Positions 59,340 to 64,000 of a DNA stretch of 64,000 nucleotides are shown here, in pieces (position 1 is the first letter of the stretch; every line of letters starts with the position of its first letter). This DNA comes from Apiotrichum sp. Y4204 (lineage: Eukaryota > Basidiomycota > Tremellomycetes > Trichosporonales > Trichosporonaceae): the NCBI GenBank assembly GCA_025531455.1, contig JAMYHL010000069.1:62001-126000 (forward strand). The letters run 5' to 3'. The notes under the pieces were generated by a model. It was not told where the DNA came from. It ran no database searches and saw nothing but the letters and a program-made list of their open reading frames with translations. The position numbers were made by a program, and so were the translations under genes.

Positions 59340-62146
59340 CTAGACCGCCGGCTTGTTGGTCGGCGGCACATACGATCCGGCGACCATGCAGAGATTGCGC
59401 GGGGTGTAGTGCGTTTTGATGATAGGTGTCCGCTTGGTATGGAACGTGGCCAGGAGATCACATGTCTGGTCGGCCTCAGCCCACGCCGCCTGCGGGCCCA
59501 TCGGAAGACTTCCGCCCGACCCGCGGCTAGCGTTAAAGCTCATGCCGCGATCAGTGCGCGCGCCACCTGCCGACTTGACGTCCCAGCACCGCACTGTCGC
59601 GTCGAGGCCACCAGACACGAGCACTGACGACTCGGCAGAAAACGTCAGCGACTGCACTGGGCCCGTGTGACCTGTCATCCGCTTGATGGGTCGCGCCGAG
59701 CCGAGGTCCCACAGGAAGATACTGCTATCGAGACCCGACGATGCAAGGGTCTTTCCATCCGGCGAGATGGCCATGCACGTCACGGCATCTGTGTGCCCCA
59801 GGAAGAGACGAAGGCACGCACCCCGTTGCACGTCCCAGAGGCGACATGAGTTGTCACTCGAACCGGTTGCGAGGTACAAACTGTTGGGATGGAACCTCAC
59901 GCACTGAACGGTCAGCCTCTATGCACGCCATTTACCAGTACTCACGTTCACGTCCGACAGGTGACCTGTGTACATCCGCAGTGGTGTGACACGATCCGAG
60001 CTCCAAAGTCGAGCTGTGCGATCTCGGCTCGCCGACGCGAAATACACCCCCATCGGTCCCCACTCCACATCCCAAACGGCGTCGCGTGCATGTCCACGGT
60101 ATACCACCAGATTGGAATACGTGTCCATCGACCACAAGCGCACCGTGCCGTCTTGAGATGACGAAAGCAGGGACCGAGGTGGACCTCCCGAACCCGAGAT
60201 CGGGTCAAAGGAGAGGGAATATACCGGGCCCGAGTGACCGACAAGCTTGCGCATGGCAAGACCCTCGTCCTCCACCATGGTGCCACTTGCCATGTCTATC
60301 GAGTCAGTGCATGCCAGACGTGTTGCTCACCAAATGACTTCGCTTTGAGCTTCTCATCCCTGAGACTCCATAACCTGATGGTGCTCTCTGAAGAGCCAGC
60401 AGCAATAAGAGACGCATCAGGAGAAAATTCAACGGATGTGATCCTGTCACGTTAGCTAGAGCAAACAAATGTGGCTAGCTCACGATTCTCCTGCGTCGTT
60501 CATCGTGAATGCGACGATGCTGGGCAGGACAACGGTCGAGGTCCCGGTCTTTTCATCTGGTCGAGGGCCTAGGCGAATCATCTTGCGCTTATCGCGCACC
60601 GCTTCCACTTCCCGCTTCACATCTGTGACCTTGTAGAAGGTTGGCTGTGGTGGTAACGTTTCCGAGCCATCAGGGCGGATAAGATCTGGGTCGTGTGACT
60701 CATCGACCTCAATCTTGACCATCCTCTTGGAAGGTGACTCTGTCCGTGTTTCGCGCGAAGCGTCTCCCATCTCCACATCACCATTCGCATCCACCCCACT
60801 GAGATGACCGTTGGCGACAGATCCGACCTCCCCTTCCTCGCCATTCAGTGCCTCGTCCTCCTCCCGAAGCACACGGATCACTTCTTCCCGCAGCTTCTCG
60901 AGCATGACCGGCGGGCCGAGCTTTAGTGTCCCAGATGAATTCAGCTTTTCCGGTGAAGTAGACGGAGGAAGAAGACTAGCAAGCAGGCCACTCGAAGCCG
61001 CAATTGCAATCTTGTCGAGAGGCATCGCAGAGTCGGATACTAAATGTCAGCGATCACTTTGGTCAATGACTCACCCTTGATATCCAACCGCGAGTTGACA
61101 ATAGCTCTCACAGCCTCCTTTGCTCTTCCAGGTGCACTGTCGAGACCGGCCTCCCACTCTTCATCCAGTCCCGCACCGCTCAACCATTGGACGAGGAGCG
61201 CGTATGAGTTGCGTGACATGGGCAACTGATACCTCTCCTTCCTGAAACGATAAGCTCACAGAACCTTGAAGAGCTTACCTTAGACGGTGCGCATATGGGT
61301 CAAGAAGGATCTGATGCGGCGCACAGATTGCGGAAAGATAGGCGAGCTCCGAAGAATGGTACAGCTTGTGATGCTCCGAGTTGTCGTTAAAGAACTGCTT
61401 GGCAGTGTCTGTAAAGCCAAAGTCTATCAGGTCCAGATATGTGTGCGCGAAGATCGGGAACGAGACATTGAAGAGCTCAAACTGTGATTGTCAGCTGTGT
61501 TCATCACGGACCCCAGCAGGTCACTTACCTTCCAGGTGTCCAGTCCGTCGCTGACCCATCGTCGGTAGCGCTTGTATCCTTCTACGCGATCCGAAGGGTC
61601 CATGAAGGCTGTCTGGCTAGTTCCCGGAGGCCGCCCTGCCTCCTCATCTGCATTCGCCTGCTCGAGACGCGTCTGGAGCTGCTCGATGATGTACTTTGCC
61701 TGGGCGATAAAGTCCGGTGTGAGCTTGTCGCTCATGGTCGAGACAGACACCGTGGTCGCCTGTGGGATATTTCTCTTGACCATGTTGTCAAGCGGGATGG
61801 GATGTGGTGCGCGGATGATCGCCTCCTTGCCAGCTGCGTAGCCCCGTCGCAGAGCACCCGTTCCCGACGCGCCTTCCTCCTCCCCTTCCGCATCCTTATC
61901 GTCGCCGCCGCTCTGGAGCTCAGCCTGGAATGACTGAAGCGCCTTGTCGAATCCATGTTGCTGCAGGTACTCCATCACTGCCTGCGCGTGGATCGGGGGC
62001 TCTGGTGGACGTGCCGGGGTGCTGGACCCCGCTGGCGCAGCTCCACTAGCAGCGGCATCGGTCCCACTACCGGGCGCGGGTGCCGCGGTGGATGCAGCTG
62101 GTTTCGCGCCGGATTGGGCCCCAGAGGCCGCAGTGTTGTCGGACAT
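59340..62146 (-). CDS. TAF5: TFIID/SAGA subunit TAF5, 856 aa
   Basis: Seven exons on the minus strand: 62146-61529, 61481-61279, 61241-61075, 61039-60484, 60443-60331, 60295-59946 and 59903-59340. The introns are 35-47 nt. The N-terminus is Ala/Ser/Gly-rich, followed by a LisH motif (HAQAVMEYLQQHGFDKALQS). The TAF5 NTD2 domain runs from YKRYRRWVSDGLDTWK to ELFNVSFPIFAHTYLDLIDF and DNSEHHKLYHSSELAYLSA. An acidic linker precedes the WD40 propeller, in which WD repeats are clear (ITSVEFSPDASLIAAGSSES, then LVGHSGPVYSLSFDP, then FLGHTDAVTCMAISPDGKTL). The gene ends PTNKPAV. TAF5 is a scaffold shared by TFIID and SAGA in RNA polymerase II transcription. Identity is strong. Confidence 0.95.
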
Positions 62147-63138
62147 GTCGTGCGCCGCAAGTAATCACCCCAGCCGGCGTATTGGCGGGGTGGATGTGAG
62201 GCCTGACAATGTACAATAAGGGGTGGATGGTGGATTGCAAAGTCGAAACATGTCCATGGAATCGGTGGTGATGGACATGGAAGTGGTGGTGTGGCTTGGA
62301 TTGAAGACTGTCACGTGACCACTCCCGACAACACAACCACACATGACCCTCGAGGGCCGAGGAGCGAGATTGTTGCCAGACCCTGTTGCATGTTGCATTT
62401 GATACATCTTACCAGCTGCCAGAGCGATACATATACAAACTGAACACAGTGCTTTCTTAACTTATTTCGCTGTGTGCGCTGTGCACCCCTTCGCCTTCTG
62501 GCCTTGCATCGAGTTTTACCGGTCTAGACCTCGTCCCTCGCCATCACCATTTTTGCGGATCAACAATGGAGGGCCACTCGATGGGAGGAGATCGAATAGA
62601 GAAACCGGCCACCGGTGGCCGGTGTTGACCTTCGCTGCTCGGCACAGCTGGGTTGACGGCTTATAGCAACTATAGCAGCGGGTGGCTTTTCGCAGCGTAC
62701 AAACGCGTCAACTGATCAGTAGCTGATCTCCGCGATCTGCGCGATCCGCAATTTGAGCCAACTTGCCAAGATTGTCTTCCCTCTCAATAATCAACAAACA
62801 GGCATGAGTGCGCTGGTACGCTGGATCGCTGGATCGCTGGAGCTTGGGTTGACCGTTGCGACCTTCCCTGTGCCTTCCCTCTGATCCTCTGAGCTCTGAC
62901 TATGTTGCTGCATACGTACTATGGACTGTGTATATATATACTGTGTATACTGTGGTACTGTGGGTGAGCTGTGATGGGTGTGCTGTGGTGCTGTGGTGAT
63001 ATCTCTAGCACTTTTGCTGTCTTGCCTTCCCTCGTCTCCATCTTGTTTGTTATCCTTCTGCTATCTTAGTTTGCTTTCTTCTTCTCCCCGTCTCTTCTGA
63101 ATGTTTTCAACCTCACCGTCCCTCTGACATTTCTGACT
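62147..63138. promoter_or_regulatory. Divergent intergenic region, TAF5 / right-edge gene
   Basis: About 1 kb between two start codons. It contains a ggatcgct tandem at about 62821-62842 and a TATATATA / TGTGTATAC run at 62928-62955. CT-rich sequence fills the last 130 bp before the plus-strand ATG. No gene is supported. Confidence 0.5.
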
Positions 63139-64000
63139 ATGTCAAAACGCAAAGACCCATGGTCTCGCGACTTTGTAGACCGCACACCCTCACCACCCTC
63201 ATCCGACGACGACAATGTCAATCCTTGGGAGAAGGGCAGATTTTTCTCCGCCAACCGCGACAACGACCTCCTCGCCGAACTCGACCTGAGTCGAAGGGAA
63301 GACCACGCCGTCGTCCGGGAGACACCCTTCTCTCTCGCACGCGGCCGTGCCCAGTCTCGCTCAACTGGCGCGACCGAAACTCCGAACGAAGTTCGCCGCA
63401 GCATTCGCACCGCCGAGGACAGCATGCGCCCCGAGGATGAAATCCTTTCAATGGCAAATCCTGACCAGAAGGCGAGACTCGACTGGCGCAATCAGTCTGG
63501 ATGGCTCAATGCGCAAGGCGACCCGATTCCCAAGCCCGCCCCGTGGATTCGTAAGGGGGCCTTGGCTAAAGGAACGACTACCCAGATCAAGACATCGCAG
63601 CCCACAAAAACCAACATTGAGATGACACTGTCTAAGCCTAAGGCCGCAAAGAAGCCACGGGCCAAAAAGAAAGCCAAGGCCGCTTCTCCAAATGATGACA
63701 AGGTCGAGTTCCATACTCTTCGTAGGTTGTTTTCACGGTATCATCGACTTACCGAGCAGCTCCAAGCGCCGCGTTGAACTCAGACTATCCAATTGTCGCT
63801 GCCCTCCAACGTCAAAGTTCTCTACCGCGGAAGACCAAGCAGCCTCGGAAACAGGCTGCCGCAAAGTCGAAGCGCCAAGAGAAGACACCCCTACCAGTGC
63901 AAAAGATACTCGACCTCGATCTTCTCATCCGTGGTGGCAGGAAGAAGGGGACTGTCAGGAGGAAGCCAAGCGACGAGGATCGTTGTCTAACCTCTCCCGA
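63139..64000 (+). CDS. Basic hypothetical protein, partial at the right edge
   Basis: Exon 1 is 63139-63721 (start MSKRKDPWSRDFVDRTPSPP). A 38-nt intron (GTAGGT...CAG) leads to exon 2 from 63760, open to the window end. The second exon reads SAALNSDYPIVAALQRQSSL, then LPVQKILDLDLLIRGGRKKG, so the open frame and composition support the splice. Exon 1 contains an acidic/aromatic segment (DDDNVNPWEKGRFFS) and repeated basic tracts (KPRAKKKAKAA). The protein is probably nuclear, judged by composition. I do not recognise the family. The 3' end lies outside the window. Confidence 0.7.

Overview
The window is fungal nuclear DNA, most likely from a basidiomycete yeast of the Tremellomycetes; the very short introns point towards Trichosporonales-type yeasts. 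Introns have GT-rich donors (mostly GTGAGT, GTAAGT or GTATGT), CTNAC branch sites (CTAAC, CTGAC) a few bases before the acceptor, and CAG/TAG ends. I reconstructed 53 introns in 13 genes; 21 are 40 nt or shorter. Every complete multi-exon model sums to a multiple of three and ends at a stop. Two further genes appear intronless and one gene runs off the right edge. Layout: 1-10.8 kb is gene-poor, with one acidic hypothetical protein (2.4-3.3 kb, minus). A Rid-family protein (10.8-11.2, plus) converges on a Ser/Thr/Pro-rich hypothetical protein (11.7-13.8, minus). A DH-domain Rho GEF lies at 16.5-20.0 (minus). After a 5.8 kb gap comes a 781-aa hypothetical protein (25.8-28.4, plus), then a 3.9 kb gap, then RIM101/PacC (32.3-34.9, plus), whose upstream region carries two tight groups of PacC-type GCCAAG sites. 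The right half is dense: an Msc2/ZnT5-like zinc transporter (35.7-38.2, plus), Vps39/Vam6 (38.3-41.9, minus), a macro-domain protein (42.4-43.6, plus), a 1,308-aa protein with five SQ/TQ repeats and a telobox-like Myb segment (44.3-48.3, minus), an arrestin-related adaptor (50.5-52.6, plus), a 16-exon SLC26/SulP anion transporter (53.2-56.4, minus), RTT109 (57.6-59.1, plus), TAF5 (59.3-62.1, minus) and a basic partial gene (63.1 to the edge, plus). Functional themes: pH and metal homeostasis (Rim101, zinc transporter, anion transporter, arrestin adaptor), endolysosomal traffic (Vps39, arrestin adaptor) and chromatin or transcription (Rtt109, Taf5, the Myb-like protein). These are independent genes, not an operon; any functional link through neighbourhood is inference. 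I found no transposon with intact coding capacity, no tRNA or rRNA and no CRISPR array.
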